Position numbers and translations under genes: made by a program
NCBI GenBank assembly: GCA_017626365.1
Contig: JAGAIV010000040.1
Location: forward strand, 1 to 64,000
Source of the DNA: Clostridia bacterium
GTDB taxonomy: Bacteria; Bacillota; Clostridia; TANB77; CAG-508
Reading direction: 5' to 3'
Length of the DNA: 64,000 nucleotides
Shown here: one piece after another, positions 29,706-38,578 of the stretch
How the letters are laid out: every line of letters starts with the position of its first letter
How positions within the stretch are numbered: position 1 is the stretch's first letter
The notes under the pieces: generated by a model
Seen by the model: only the letters and a program-made list of their open reading frames with translations
Told to the model about the DNA's origin: nothing
The model's database searches: none

Positions 29706-30612
29706 TTGAGAAAAATAATTGTAGAAGAAAATGAAAATATTCGATTAGATAAATTTGTTGCTGATAAGTGTAATGACTTATCAAGAACAAGATTGCAAAA
29801 ATTGATTGCGGAAGAAAAAATTTATGTCAATGGAAAACCACGGAAAAGCATCATTAAAAGTTAAAAATCAGGATGTAGTAGAAATAGAAGAAGTAGAAGT
29901 GAAACAGACTGAATTAAAGCCACAAGATATTCCATTAGATATTATTTATGAAGATAATGACATTATCGTAGTAAACAAGCAAAAGGGATTAGTAGTTCAT
30001 CCAGCTAATGGTAACCCAGATGGAACATTAGTAAATGCTATTATGAATATTTGCAAAGATTCGTTATCTGGTATAGGTGGAGAATTAAGACCGGGAATTG
30101 TTCATAGGCTTGATAAAGATACATCAGGTTTAATTATTATTGCTAAAAATGATAAAGCACACATTGAATTAAGTAGACAAATAAAAGACCATGAAGTACA
30201 AAAAACATATCTTGCATTAGTAAGAGGTGTTATAAAAGAGGAAGAGGCAACTATCAATATGCCAATTGCAAGAAGTACAAAAGATAGAAAAAAAATGGCT
30301 GTAGCAAAAGATGGAAGAAATGCTGTTACTCATTTTAAAGTATTAGAAAGATTTGATAGCTATACTCTTTTACAAATAAGAATTGAAACAGGAAGAACAC
30401 ATCAAATTCGTGTACATATGTCATATATTGGATATCCTGTTGTAGGAGATATGGTATATTCAAATGGAAAGAATCCTTTTGGAGTAGAAGGGCAAATGCT
30501 ACACTCTTATAAACTTATTTTTAAGCATCCTATTACAGGCAATATACTAGAATTACAAGCACCATTACCTGAATACTTTGAAGAAGTATTAGAAAAATTA
30601 AGAAATATATAG
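29706..30612 (+). CDS. rluD: Large-subunit rRNA pseudouridine synthase RluD-like, read through a +1 shift at CGG
   Basis: It isomerises uridines in 23S rRNA. After the shift at CGG 29841 the product is 301 residues, the usual length: an S4 domain (IRLDKFVADKC...SRTRLQKLIAEEKIYVNGKP-GKASLKV) and then the catalytic domain with HRLDKDTSGLIIIAK and GRTHQIRVHM. The active-site Asp of RLDKDTSG lies after the shift. I prefer TTG 29706 to ATG 29670: the longer version would contain an in-frame CGG at 29700 leading, if shifted, to a stop. AAGGAG lies 12 bases before the TTG, which is rather far. Confidence 0.88.
29841..29844 (+). other. +1 frameshift site CGGA in rluD
   Basis: CCA CGG AAA becomes CCA GGA AAA (P-G-K), inside the S4 domain's final strand. 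The P-site codon is CCA. Confidence 0.9.
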
Positions 30613-30615
30613 ATA

Positions 30616-30712
30616 CATGGCAGCAGTCCGTCAAATCTTGCTGGCAATTGGACTTTTCACGCTCGACTTTCGTCACGCTTGAGATACGTGCAATTGCCAC
30701 GTTTGGCTAGTT
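30616..30712. repeat. GC-rich intergenic patch between rluD and rluB
   Basis: About 100 bases much richer in G and C than the surroundings. It contains the inverted pair TGGCAATTG (30642-30650) and CAATTGCCA (30691-30699) around a GC-rich core. No open frame or terminal T-run. It resembles in style, not in sequence, the cores at 24101 and 24794. Confidence 0.5.
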
Positions 30713-30746
30713 TCAAGTATAAAATAAAATGAGGTGAAATTAAAAA

Positions 30747-31466
30747 ATGGAAGAAGTTAGATTACAAAAATTTATGGCAGATTGCGGGGTTGCTTCAAGA
30801 AGAAAATGTGAAGAGTATATTTTAGAGGGAAATGTTAGTGTTAACGGAAAAGTCGTAAATGAATTAGGAGTAAAAGTAAATCCTGTAAAAGATAAGGTAG
30901 AGTTTAGAAGAAAACAAATAAAACCGGAAGAAGAAAAAGTATACATTTTACTAAATAAACCAATAGATTATGTAACAACAGCCAAAGACCAATTTGGAAG
31001 AAAAAATGTATTAGAGCTAGTAAAAGGAGTAAAAGAAAGGATAGTACCAGTTGGAAGACTAGATATGTATACTTCAGGAGCACTTTTATTAAGTAATGAT
31101 GGGGATTTTGTATATAAAATTACTCATCCAAAACACGAAATCAATAAAACATATGTAGCAACAGTAATAGGGAATATTGAAAATGATAAATTACATATGT
31201 TAGAAGAAGGAGTAGAAATAGAAGACTATATTACAAAACCTGCAAAAGTAAGAATATTAAAAACTGATTCTGAAAAGAATATTTCAAGAATTGAAATAAC
31301 GATTCATGAAGGAAAAAATAAGCAAGTAAGAAAAATGTGTGAAAAAATCGGCTATCCAGTAAGAGCTTTACATAGAACTAAAATAGGAAATCTATCTGTA
31401 AAAGATTTAAAAATAGGAGAATGGAGATATTTAACTCTAAAAGAGATTCAAGAATTAGTAAAATAA
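30747..31466 (+). CDS. rluB: RluB/RsuA-family rRNA pseudouridine synthase
   Basis: A 239-residue enzyme. The N-terminal S4 domain (VRLQKFMADCGVASRRKCEEYI) is followed by the catalytic motif GRLDMYTSGALLLSNDG with its Asp, and by the GKNKQVRKMCEKIG segment typical of the RsuA/RluB/RluE group. Full length in one frame with no in-frame CGG. The group is clear; RluB over sister enzymes is the likely choice. Confidence 0.9.
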   Translation: MEEVRLQKFMADCGVASRRKCEEYILEGNVSVNGKVVNELGVKVNPVKDKVEFRRKQIKPEEEKVYILLNKPIDYVTTAKDQFGRKNVLELVKGVKERIVPVGRLDMYTSGALLLSNDGDFVYKITHPKHEINKTYVATVIGNIENDKLHMLEEGVEIEDYITKPAKVRILKTDSEKNISRIEITIHEGKNKQVRKMCEKIGYPVRALHRTKIGNLSVKDLKIGEWRYLTLKEIQELVK

Positions 31467-31542
31467 ATTGATAACATATTTACAATTAAAAAAATTATTT
31501 ATATAATTGCCTTAGAAATTACCAAAGAAAAAAGGTGAGAAT

Positions 31543-32346
31543 ATGGAGAAACAAAGATTTATTCCAGAAGGTTGGGAAAGCATTACAAAACCAATTACAC
31601 CATTTGAATTAAATGAGGCTTATCAAACAGGAAAAATTATGAATGGATTGGTTACAAGATGTGATTCTAATTACAATTTATATGTTGATTTAGGGCAAAA
31701 AATGCAAGGAATTATTCCTAGAGAAGAAGTAGAAGCTATTAATGTTGACGAAACGGGATTTCCAAAACCTAATATTTGTGCAGGAAAAGTAAATAAAATA
31801 GTACAATTTAAAGTAAAAGATATAAAAAAAGAAGATGTTGCTATTTTATCTAGAAAAGCTGTTGGACAAGAAGCTTTAGAGTGGATAAAAGATGATTTAC
31901 AAGAAGGTATGGTGATGAATGGCATTGTACGAAATATAAGGCCATATGGAGTATTTATTGAAATTGGAGGAGGAATTGCAGGTTTACTTCATATTGAGGA
32001 TATATCAGTTGCTAGAATTAAATCACCAGAAGAAAGATTTAAAATTGGACAAAAAGTAAATGTTATGATAAAATATATAGACAGAAGTCATGATAGAGTA
32101 GTTTTGACATACAAAGAACTTTTAGGAACATGGGAAGACAATATAAAAGAATTCTCAGAAGGCGATGTTGTAGAGGGAATTGCAAGAGAAACTGAGAAAC
32201 AAAAAAATGGTATTTTCGTCGAGCTAAAACCAAATCTAGTAGGGCTAGCCGATTATAAAGAAAATATATCTTATGGGCAGAAAGTCCATGTAGGCATTAG
32301 AAAAATTATTCCGGAAAAGAAAAAAGTAAAATTAGTTTTTATGTAG
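31543..32346 (+). CDS. S1-domain RNA-binding protein
   Basis: A 267-residue protein with about two to three S1 modules. The clearest is LQEGMVMNGIVRNIRPYGVFIEIGGGIAGLLHIEDIS; another begins ITGKIMNGLVTRCDSNYNLYVDLGQK. Similar proteins are annotated as small-subunit S1-like in Firmicutes, but here the length is far below true S1. AAAGGTGAG precedes the ATG. The next gene follows after 13 bases. Confidence 0.85.
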   Translation: MEKQRFIPEGWESITKPITPFELNEAYQTGKIMNGLVTRCDSNYNLYVDLGQKMQGIIPREEVEAINVDETGFPKPNICAGKVNKIVQFKVKDIKKEDVAILSRKAVGQEALEWIKDDLQEGMVMNGIVRNIRPYGVFIEIGGGIAGLLHIEDISVARIKSPEERFKIGQKVNVMIKYIDRSHDRVVLTYKELLGTWEDNIKEFSEGDVVEGIARETEKQKNGIFVELKPNLVGLADYKENISYGQKVHVGIRKIIPEKKKVKLVFM

Positions 32347-32359
32347 GAGGGATTTAATT

Positions 32360-33298
32360 ATGGTTGAAGATAACCAAATTGAAGCAAAAAGTTCACCATT
32401 CGCAATTCGTAAAGGTGAAATAAAAGTATTTGATGGAAAAGATGGATATGTATCTATGAATCAAATTGTTCATAAAATTAATATTGGACATATTAATGAT
32501 TTACACTTTAAAATATTAGAAATTGTAAATGAGTTCGAATTTATTACATCAAGACAGTTATGCCAAATTTTAACTTGGAAAGGAATTGATTATAAATCAC
32601 AAGACAAGTTAAATAATAAATTAGAGCAATTAGTAAAATCAAAAATTTTGACAAGATATTATTTTACTTCAGAAGAGGGAAAAGGAATTTACCGTATTTA
32701 TAGTTTAGAAAAAATGGGAAAATACTTGTTAACTTCAAAAGAAATAGAATGTAAATGGCAACCAACCGATAATACAAAACCAGTTGCTATGATTAAAAAA
32801 AGATTATCTGGAAATCAAACAATACTTGCTTATTTAAGAAAAGTAAAAGCATTTGATGAGTATATCGTAAAACCTGCAATTACAGCAAAAACATTAGGAA
32901 AAACATTTAAGGCAAGTGGTGGTAGTGTAAAATTAACCAAAAATAATAAATCTATTATATTTGTTTTTGAAGTCGTAAGAAGAGAAGAAGATTGGGAAAA
33001 GAAATTAGTAGAAAAAGTAAGACTATATCAAGATTTTTATGCAAACTTTGTACCAGGAGATTCTGGATTTAGTGCTATGCCACAATTAATTTTTATTTGT
33101 GAAGATGAAAAACATATGGCAGAGTGCTTTAAAACAATTGTAACAAACCAAATCGAAATTCCACAAATTAAATTATATTTCTCAACTGATTTAAGACAAA
33201 ATAATGAAACATTAGCAAAAACATTAGTTGAATTTAAGCTAGATGAAACTACTAATAAATATAAAATGGAAGATATTGAACTTAAATTATTAGATTAA
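32360..33298 (+). CDS. Winged-helix protein resembling replication-relaxation family
   Basis: A 312-residue protein. Residues 50-125 form a winged helix (LHFKILEIVNEFEFITSRQLCQIL ... GIYRIYSLEKMGKYLL, shown in part), followed by an alpha/beta domain with IIFVFEVVRREEDW, which could be a nuclease-like E-x-K core but is not certain. The layout recalls replication-relaxation proteins of plasmids and conjugative elements. It faces a VirD4-like ATPase gene across a shared terminator. Confidence 0.6.
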   Translation: MVEDNQIEAKSSPFAIRKGEIKVFDGKDGYVSMNQIVHKINIGHINDLHFKILEIVNEFEFITSRQLCQILTWKGIDYKSQDKLNNKLEQLVKSKILTRYYFTSEEGKGIYRIYSLEKMGKYLLTSKEIECKWQPTDNTKPVAMIKKRLSGNQTILAYLRKVKAFDEYIVKPAITAKTLGKTFKASGGSVKLTKNNKSIIFVFEVVRREEDWEKKLVEKVRLYQDFYANFVPGDSGFSAMPQLIFICEDEKHMAECFKTIVTNQIEIPQIKLYFSTDLRQNNETLAKTLVEFKLDETTNKYKMEDIELKLLD

Positions 33299-33305
33299 TA
33301 TAAAA

Positions 33306-33340
33306 ATAGAGAAACCAGAAAGTTAATATGGTTTCTCTAT
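33306..33340. terminator. Bidirectional terminator between convergent genes
   Basis: A stem ATAGAGAAACCA/TGGTTTCTCTAT with an 11-base loop and T6 on the plus side. Confidence 0.88.
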
Positions 33341-33362
33341 TTTTTATGATATAGTTTTATTT

Positions 33363-35720
33363 TTAATTTGGATTTCCTCTTTTTAAATCAAATACGATTG
33401 CATCTTCATTATCAAATAGATATCGAGAATCTGTATTATCTGTTTTGATTGGATCAATATCGCCTCTTGCATCTCTATGATATTCTTCCTTGGTTAAGTC
33501 AATTTTTCTTTTTTTTGTAACTTTATCTTCTTCCGCAATACCATTGGTAAATTTTGCAAAATCGTAATTTTTACCAGGGTGTGGCTCTTTATATTTTGCT
33601 TCTATAAAATCAACTTTACCATCACCATATTGATCTTTTCCTTTTAAATCTTTAAACTTATATGCACAAGATTTAAATGGAAGAGCTTGTAATTTACCAG
33701 CTTTAATATTTGGTTTCCAATCCCATTTTGGATTACTAATTTTTGAATCATATTCTACTTTATCAGCATTATAAGTTACATTATATACCCATTCTCTATG
33801 GTCATTAAATTGTTTCTCCCAATATTCACTTTCCTCACGAGTTAGACCACCAAATACTAACTTCGTTGTAGAATTTGCTATAAGTGAATCACGATATTTT
33901 GATTGATCTTTAAAACCTAATTGAGATATATTTTGTATAGAAACCATAGTTCCCACATGATATTTTCTATATAATGTATATAAAGGTTCTGTTGCAGGAC
34001 CAACATAATTTACAAAGTCATCAACGTATAAGAAATGTGGTATTCTTGTATGTTCATTTCCTGGTCTTCTAAGAACAGAAGATTGCATTAATAAAATAAA
34101 GAATAAACCAAAAGCCTTATGAGCAGTTGCTCCTAAATCACCACGTCTTGTACAAAGAATTGTTACTTCTCCATTAGAAAGCGTTTTATCAAAATTAACA
34201 TTATTTGTTCTATTGCATAATACATTTCTAACATTGGCAAGTCTTAATAAGTTATCAAGTTCAGTAATAGCACCATAAACGAAACGTTCTGTATCTGCTC
34301 TAGAACTGCTATCACGATAAAAGTTTTTCTTAAAATATCCAAGTTGTAAACTATATTCTTCAGCAAGTTCAGGAATTTCTTCCATTTTATGACACATATC
34401 TTCTACTAAATCAAAATCATTTAACATTTTTAACATATCTTCTAATGTAGGTAAATCACCACTATGTAATCTTGGATACATAACCTTTAACAAGATAGAT
34501 AAGTTTTCAATTGCTTGTGAAGCTGTATTTTCACGAAATAGTTCTTCTTCATCTACATGAGTAGTACTATACATTCCTTTTAATACCGTTGAAATTGTAA
34601 TTGCAGTTCCATATGGTTCTTGAAATGCAAAAGGATTTAAACCAAGTGAATTTGGATCATTTGGATCGATTAAGTTAACAGCAATATTATAATTATTAGC
34701 AACATCAGCAATTCTTTTTGCAGAATCGATTTCAGATGAAACATAAGTAAGACCAATATCCCTATAAACAATTCCAGATGTACCTTTATCACTATATATC
34801 ATTTTATTCATATATGCTTTATAAATTGCTTCTTTTCCTGGTGTAGGAGTTAGCATATATAAAGAAAAGTTTTTATTTAAATAGTTATTATCATAAGGAA
34901 GATTTAGATGTGCAATTCCTGTCTTTAATGCTGTAAATCCCATTTCTTTTGATACTTCTTTAAAGAAATGTTTCTTTTCTATATCTCTTGCCATCATAGG
35001 TTCAAATACCATTGTCGTTTTACCGGTTCCAGAATAACCAACAATAAGAGCTGGGTCAAATCTTCTGGTTTCTGAAATTATAGCAAGATGACCTTTTATT
35101 TTATCTCGGCAAAGAATATTTTCACATGTGTATGGTCCCATACCAGCTTTTTTATCTGATAAATCAATACCAGAATAATCGTTAATGCTATCACGAATAT
35201 CCTTGTTTTCATTTAAACCAGTAAATAACCATTTGAATAATGGATAGAAAGTAACTAATGGTAAATAAATAGCGATTGCTTGAAATGCTGGTTTAATTAA
35301 ATTTGAAAATTCGGTAACAATAGTTGTATAGTTTGGAACAGAAACCAATAATAGCCATAGGGCACCATTAATCCATTGGACTGCCATTGAAATTCCTACT
35401 ACATATAAGCTAATACAATATACATATAAGAAAGTTATTTTTGTCCAATATGATTTGGCAAAGCTTGACGAGCCAGAAAATAAAAAGGCAAATACAGGGC
35501 AAGCAAGGGCAAAGGTGTAAGTAATTGGTCCCCAATAAGAAACTCCAATTCCAGTAAAGAATAGTAATAGTAATTCTACAACTCGGTCTACCATGACATA
35601 AATAGTAGCAAGTGTTAATATATATGTGACAAAAGTATTTCTATCAGTACCTAGCCATTTTAAAAATTTATCGATATATTTTAGCAATTTTTTCACCACT
35701 TTCAAATTAAATATATACAT
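33363..35720 (-). CDS. VirD4/TraG-like membrane ATPase (coupling-protein type)
   Basis: A 785-residue protein. Three or four membrane segments in residues 20-180 precede a RecA-like motor with Walker A GYSGTGKTT and a Walker B-type strand ending in Asp (HFLYVDDFVNYVG). NISQLGFKDQSKYRDSLIAN and the following TKLVFGG match the TraG/VirD4 coupling-protein core. Such proteins feed DNA or protein into type IV secretion machines. No relaxase, VirB4 or other conjugation gene is nearby, so a solitary chromosomal ATPase is what the window shows. Confidence 0.78.
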   Translation of the reverse strand: MYIFNLKVVKKLLKYIDKFLKWLGTDRNTFVTYILTLATIYVMVDRVVELLLLFFTGIGVSYWGPITYTFALACPVFAFLFSGSSSFAKSYWTKITFLYVYCISLYVVGISMAVQWINGALWLLLVSVPNYTTIVTEFSNLIKPAFQAIAIYLPLVTFYPLFKWLFTGLNENKDIRDSINDYSGIDLSDKKAGMGPYTCENILCRDKIKGHLAIISETRRFDPALIVGYSGTGKTTMVFEPMMARDIEKKHFFKEVSKEMGFTALKTGIAHLNLPYDNNYLNKNFSLYMLTPTPGKEAIYKAYMNKMIYSDKGTSGIVYRDIGLTYVSSEIDSAKRIADVANNYNIAVNLIDPNDPNSLGLNPFAFQEPYGTAITISTVLKGMYSTTHVDEEELFRENTASQAIENLSILLKVMYPRLHSGDLPTLEDMLKMLNDFDLVEDMCHKMEEIPELAEEYSLQLGYFKKNFYRDSSSRADTERFVYGAITELDNLLRLANVRNVLCNRTNNVNFDKTLSNGEVTILCTRRGDLGATAHKAFGLFFILLMQSSVLRRPGNEHTRIPHFLYVDDFVNYVGPATEPLYTLYRKYHVGTMVSIQNISQLGFKDQSKYRDSLIANSTTKLVFGGLTREESEYWEKQFNDHREWVYNVTYNADKVEYDSKISNPKWDWKPNIKAGKLQALPFKSCAYKFKDLKGKDQYGDGKVDFIEAKYKEPHPGKNYDFAKFTNGIAEEDKVTKKRKIDLTKEEYHRDARGDIDPIKTDNTDSRYLFDNEDAIVFDLKRGNPN

Positions 35721-35924
35721 TATATATTATCCTATAAATTTGAGAAAAAATCAAGAAAAAAGCTAAAAAAACGTAAGAAAATTAGATAAAATGATTATAA
35801 TTCTTTTAATAGATACGACATTAAAAAAAATATAAATATAACTGTAAAAAATTTTGTAAAATACTTGAATGTTCATAAAAGTTTGAATATAATGATAAAA
35901 TAAAGATAAAAAGAGAGGATAACA

Positions 35925-37562
35925 ATGCGAAAAGAAAAAAATAAACAAGCAAAAGAAAGTTTCATGCAAGGTGTTTTTGCTATGATGTTTTCACAAGTAC
36001 TAATTAAGTTAATAGGATTAGTATACAAGCTATATTTAACAAATAGAGAAGGGTTTGGAGACGAAGGAAATGCAATATATAGTTCTGGATTTTATATATA
36101 TTCATTACTTTTAACCCTTTCATCTGTAGGAATTCCTAATGCAATTTCAAAATTAGTATCAGAAAGAATTGCAATAGGAGATAATAAAGGAGCAAATCGA
36201 ATTTTTAAGATTGCTTTTGCTACATTTGGATTATTAGGATTTATAGGAACTTGTATTTTGTTCTTTGGAGCACATTATATTGCAAATTTCATTATTCAAA
36301 TCCCAGAGGCGGAATTAACATTAGTTGCATTATCTCCATCTGTATTTTTCGTGTCACTAATTTGTGTTATCAGAGGATATTTTAATGGAAATGGTACTTT
36401 AAAAGTAACGGCTAATTCTCAAACATTAGAACAAATTTTTAAAACAGTTTTTACAGTAATTCTTGTTGAAATTGTTGCAATTGTGACAGGAATAAATACT
36501 ACAGTAATGGCAGCAGGAGCAAATTTTGCAACAACGATTGCAACAATTGGAAGCTTTATTTATCTTTTTGTATTTTATAAAAATAATCGAACTTTAAATG
36601 TAAATGCTACGGGAGTTATTACAAAAAAAGAAAGTATATTAAAAGTAATAAAGAACATACTACAGGTATCCATTCCAATTTCACTAAGTGCTATTTTATC
36701 TTCAATTAATAAAAATATTGATTCAACTACAGTGGTTCGAGGACTTAAAAATTTCATGAACGAAGGAGCGGCTAAAATTCAATATGGTATATTAAGTGGA
36801 AAAGTGGATACATTAACATCATTACCATTATCTTTTAACATTGCATTTGCAACAGCATTAGTGCCAGCTCTTTCTTATGCAAGGGCTAAAAATGATATGA
36901 CTACAGCAAATAAAAGAGTTAGTTTTTCTATTTTAGTTACGATACTGATAGGACTTCCTTGTACAGCAGGAATGTTTTTGTTTGCAGAAGCAATTTTAAA
37001 GTTATTATTTCCCGCTCAATCAGCAGGAGCTTTTCTATTACAAATTAGTTCACTAGCAATTATTTTTACAGTACTTGCACAAACAATTAATGGTGCCTTA
37101 CAAGGTTTAGGAAAAGTGATGGTTCCAGCAATAGCTTTTACAGTAGGAGTTATAGCTAAGTTTATTATTAATGTAACATTAGTACCAATACCTCAAATAG
37201 GAGTAAATGGTGCAGCAATAGGAAATATTGTATGTAATTTGATTGCTTGCGTAATAGGATTCTATGTATTAAAGAAAAATATGGATATTTCATTTAAACT
37301 TTCAAAATATGTTATAAAACCAGTAATTGCCACTGCTATTATGTCGATTTGCTCTTATGCAATCTATCTTTTACTATTAAAAATCATTTCATTAAAAATA
37401 GCAGCAATTATTGCGATACTTCTTGCAATTGTTATTTATGCGTTAGCAATTATAAGTTTAAAAATTTTTACAAAAGAAGAAATATACATGATTCCTTATG
37501 GACAGAAAATCTATAAAATCCTAGTAAAAATAGGGATTTACAAAGCAGAAAATATAGCATAA
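35925..37562 (+). CDS. Polysaccharide/lipid flippase, SpoVB/MurJ-like (MOP superfamily)
   Basis: A 545-residue protein with about 14 membrane helices and the N-terminal pattern QGVFAMMFSQVLIKLIGLVYKLYL. TLSSVGIPNAISKLVSERIA and ALVPALSYARA are typical of the SpoVB/MurJ branch that flips lipid-linked precursors across the membrane, for cell wall or spore cortex. AGAGAGG precedes the ATG. Which of the two roles applies cannot be decided here. Confidence 0.88.
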   Translation: MRKEKNKQAKESFMQGVFAMMFSQVLIKLIGLVYKLYLTNREGFGDEGNAIYSSGFYIYSLLLTLSSVGIPNAISKLVSERIAIGDNKGANRIFKIAFATFGLLGFIGTCILFFGAHYIANFIIQIPEAELTLVALSPSVFFVSLICVIRGYFNGNGTLKVTANSQTLEQIFKTVFTVILVEIVAIVTGINTTVMAAGANFATTIATIGSFIYLFVFYKNNRTLNVNATGVITKKESILKVIKNILQVSIPISLSAILSSINKNIDSTTVVRGLKNFMNEGAAKIQYGILSGKVDTLTSLPLSFNIAFATALVPALSYARAKNDMTTANKRVSFSILVTILIGLPCTAGMFLFAEAILKLLFPAQSAGAFLLQISSLAIIFTVLAQTINGALQGLGKVMVPAIAFTVGVIAKFIINVTLVPIPQIGVNGAAIGNIVCNLIACVIGFYVLKKNMDISFKLSKYVIKPVIATAIMSICSYAIYLLLLKIISLKIAAIIAILLAIVIYALAIISLKIFTKEEIYMIPYGQKIYKILVKIGIYKAENIA

Positions 37563-37722
37563 AAAGATAACTAATTTGGCAAAAAACACTAAAAACATAG
37601 AAAAATCAAGCATTAAAAGAAAAAATAAAATAAAAAAAGAGGGATTTTCTAGAATTTTGGCGAATAATTATAATGTAGTTGAAAAATACTACATAAATGA
37701 AAACTTTTAGGAGGTAATTTAA

Positions 37723-38001
37723 ATGAACAAATCAGATTTAATCGCAGCCATAGCTGCTAAAACTGGAGAAACAAAAAAAAGTGCTGAAACAGCTGTTAAT
37801 GCTTTCGTTGACGTTGTAACAGAAGCTTTAGTAAAAGGAGACAAAGTACAATTAGTTGGATTTGGTTCTTTCGAAGTAAGAAAAAGAGCAGCTAGAAAAG
37901 GAAGAAACCCACAAACTAAAGAAGAAATTAAAATACCAGCTTCTAAAGCTCCAGTATTCAAAGCAGGAAAAGCTTTAAAAGATTTAGTTAACAAAAAATA
38001 A
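37723..38001 (+). CDS. hup: HU-family DNA-binding protein
   Basis: A 92-residue nucleoid protein ([19 protein letters not shown]...), with the DNA-binding arm [21 protein letters not shown] and the end [20 protein letters not shown] lies nine bases before the ATG. Codon use favours highly expressed forms. A terminator follows at 38041. Confidence 0.96.
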   Translation: MNKSDLIAAIAAKTGETKKSAETAVNAFVDVVTEALVKGDKVQLVGFGSFEVRKRAARKGRNPQTKEEIKIPASKAPVFKAGKALKDLVNKK

Positions 38002-38040
38002 GATGATTTGTATATATAAATAAATATATGAATTCATAGA

Positions 38041-38070
38041 AATAGAGAATGTTAAACATTCTCTATTTTT
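38041..38070 (+). terminator. Terminator after hup
   Basis: A stem ATAGAGAATG/CATTCTCTAT, loop TTAAA, then TTTTTATT. Confidence 0.9.
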
Positions 38071-38127
38071 ATTGTATATAATAATGTAAAGTAGAATTAA
38101 AAAATTTGAAAAAATAAAGAAAAAGTA

Positions 38128-38157
38128 TTGACAAGAAACTAAATTACATATTATAAT
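38128..38157 (+). promoter_or_regulatory. Promoter for the tRNA-Leu region
   Basis: TTGACA at 38128-38133 and TATAAT at 38152-38157 with an 18-base spacer. Confidence 0.8.
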
Positions 38158-38187
38158 TACATTTGTCGCAAGACAAAGCCAGTTCAT

Positions 38188-38211
38188 AAAAAATGCAGAT
38201 GTGGCGGAACT
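38188..38211 (+). repeat. Duplicate of the tRNA-Leu 5' end
   Basis: Twenty-four bases (AAAAAATGCAGATGTGGCGG then AACT) occur here and again at 38283-38306, where they run into the real tRNA-Leu. After the copy the sequence departs from the tRNA and cannot fold into a full one. The 71 bases between the copies have no obvious gene. It could be a remnant of an integration event or a local duplication. Confidence 0.75.
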
Positions 38212-38289
38212 TGCTGAGGTTGTTCGAAGACAAAGTCTGAGTTACAACGTCAGTATGTGTAGCTGGGTTTGTAAAAATTAAGAAAAAAT

Positions 38290-38377
38290 GCAGATGTGGC
38301 GGAACTGGTAGACGCACAGGACTTAAAATCCTGCGGTTGAATAAACCGTGCCGGTTCGATTCCGGCCATCTGCACCA
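38290..38377 (+). tRNA. tRNA-Leu (anticodon UAA)
   Basis: Acceptor stem GCAGATG/CATCTGC with encoded CCA at 38375-38377. Anticodon stem CAGGA/TCCTG encloses loop CTTAAAA with anticodon TAA at 38324-38326. A long variable arm (CGGTT...AACCG) and a T-loop GGTTCGATTCC fit a class II leucine tRNA. It is the only tRNA seen in the window. Confidence 0.96.
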
Positions 38378-38418
38378 AGAAAGAGTAAGAATTCAAGCAA
38401 TTCATACTCTTTCTTTTT
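38378..38418 (+). terminator. Terminator after tRNA-Leu
   Basis: A stem AAGAAAGAGTA/TACTCTTTCTT followed by T-rich sequence, beginning at the tRNA's CCA end. Confidence 0.85.
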
Positions 38419-38578
38419 TATTAAATAAATTGGTAATATTAGAGAAACTTGATAGTTAGTATTTAAGAGTATAGTGATTTTATGAAAAAATATAATTATA
38501 AAAAATTGCTAATTAATATATGTAATGATATAATTTAAGAAATCAAATATAATAGAGAATTATATGGGAGAAATAACA

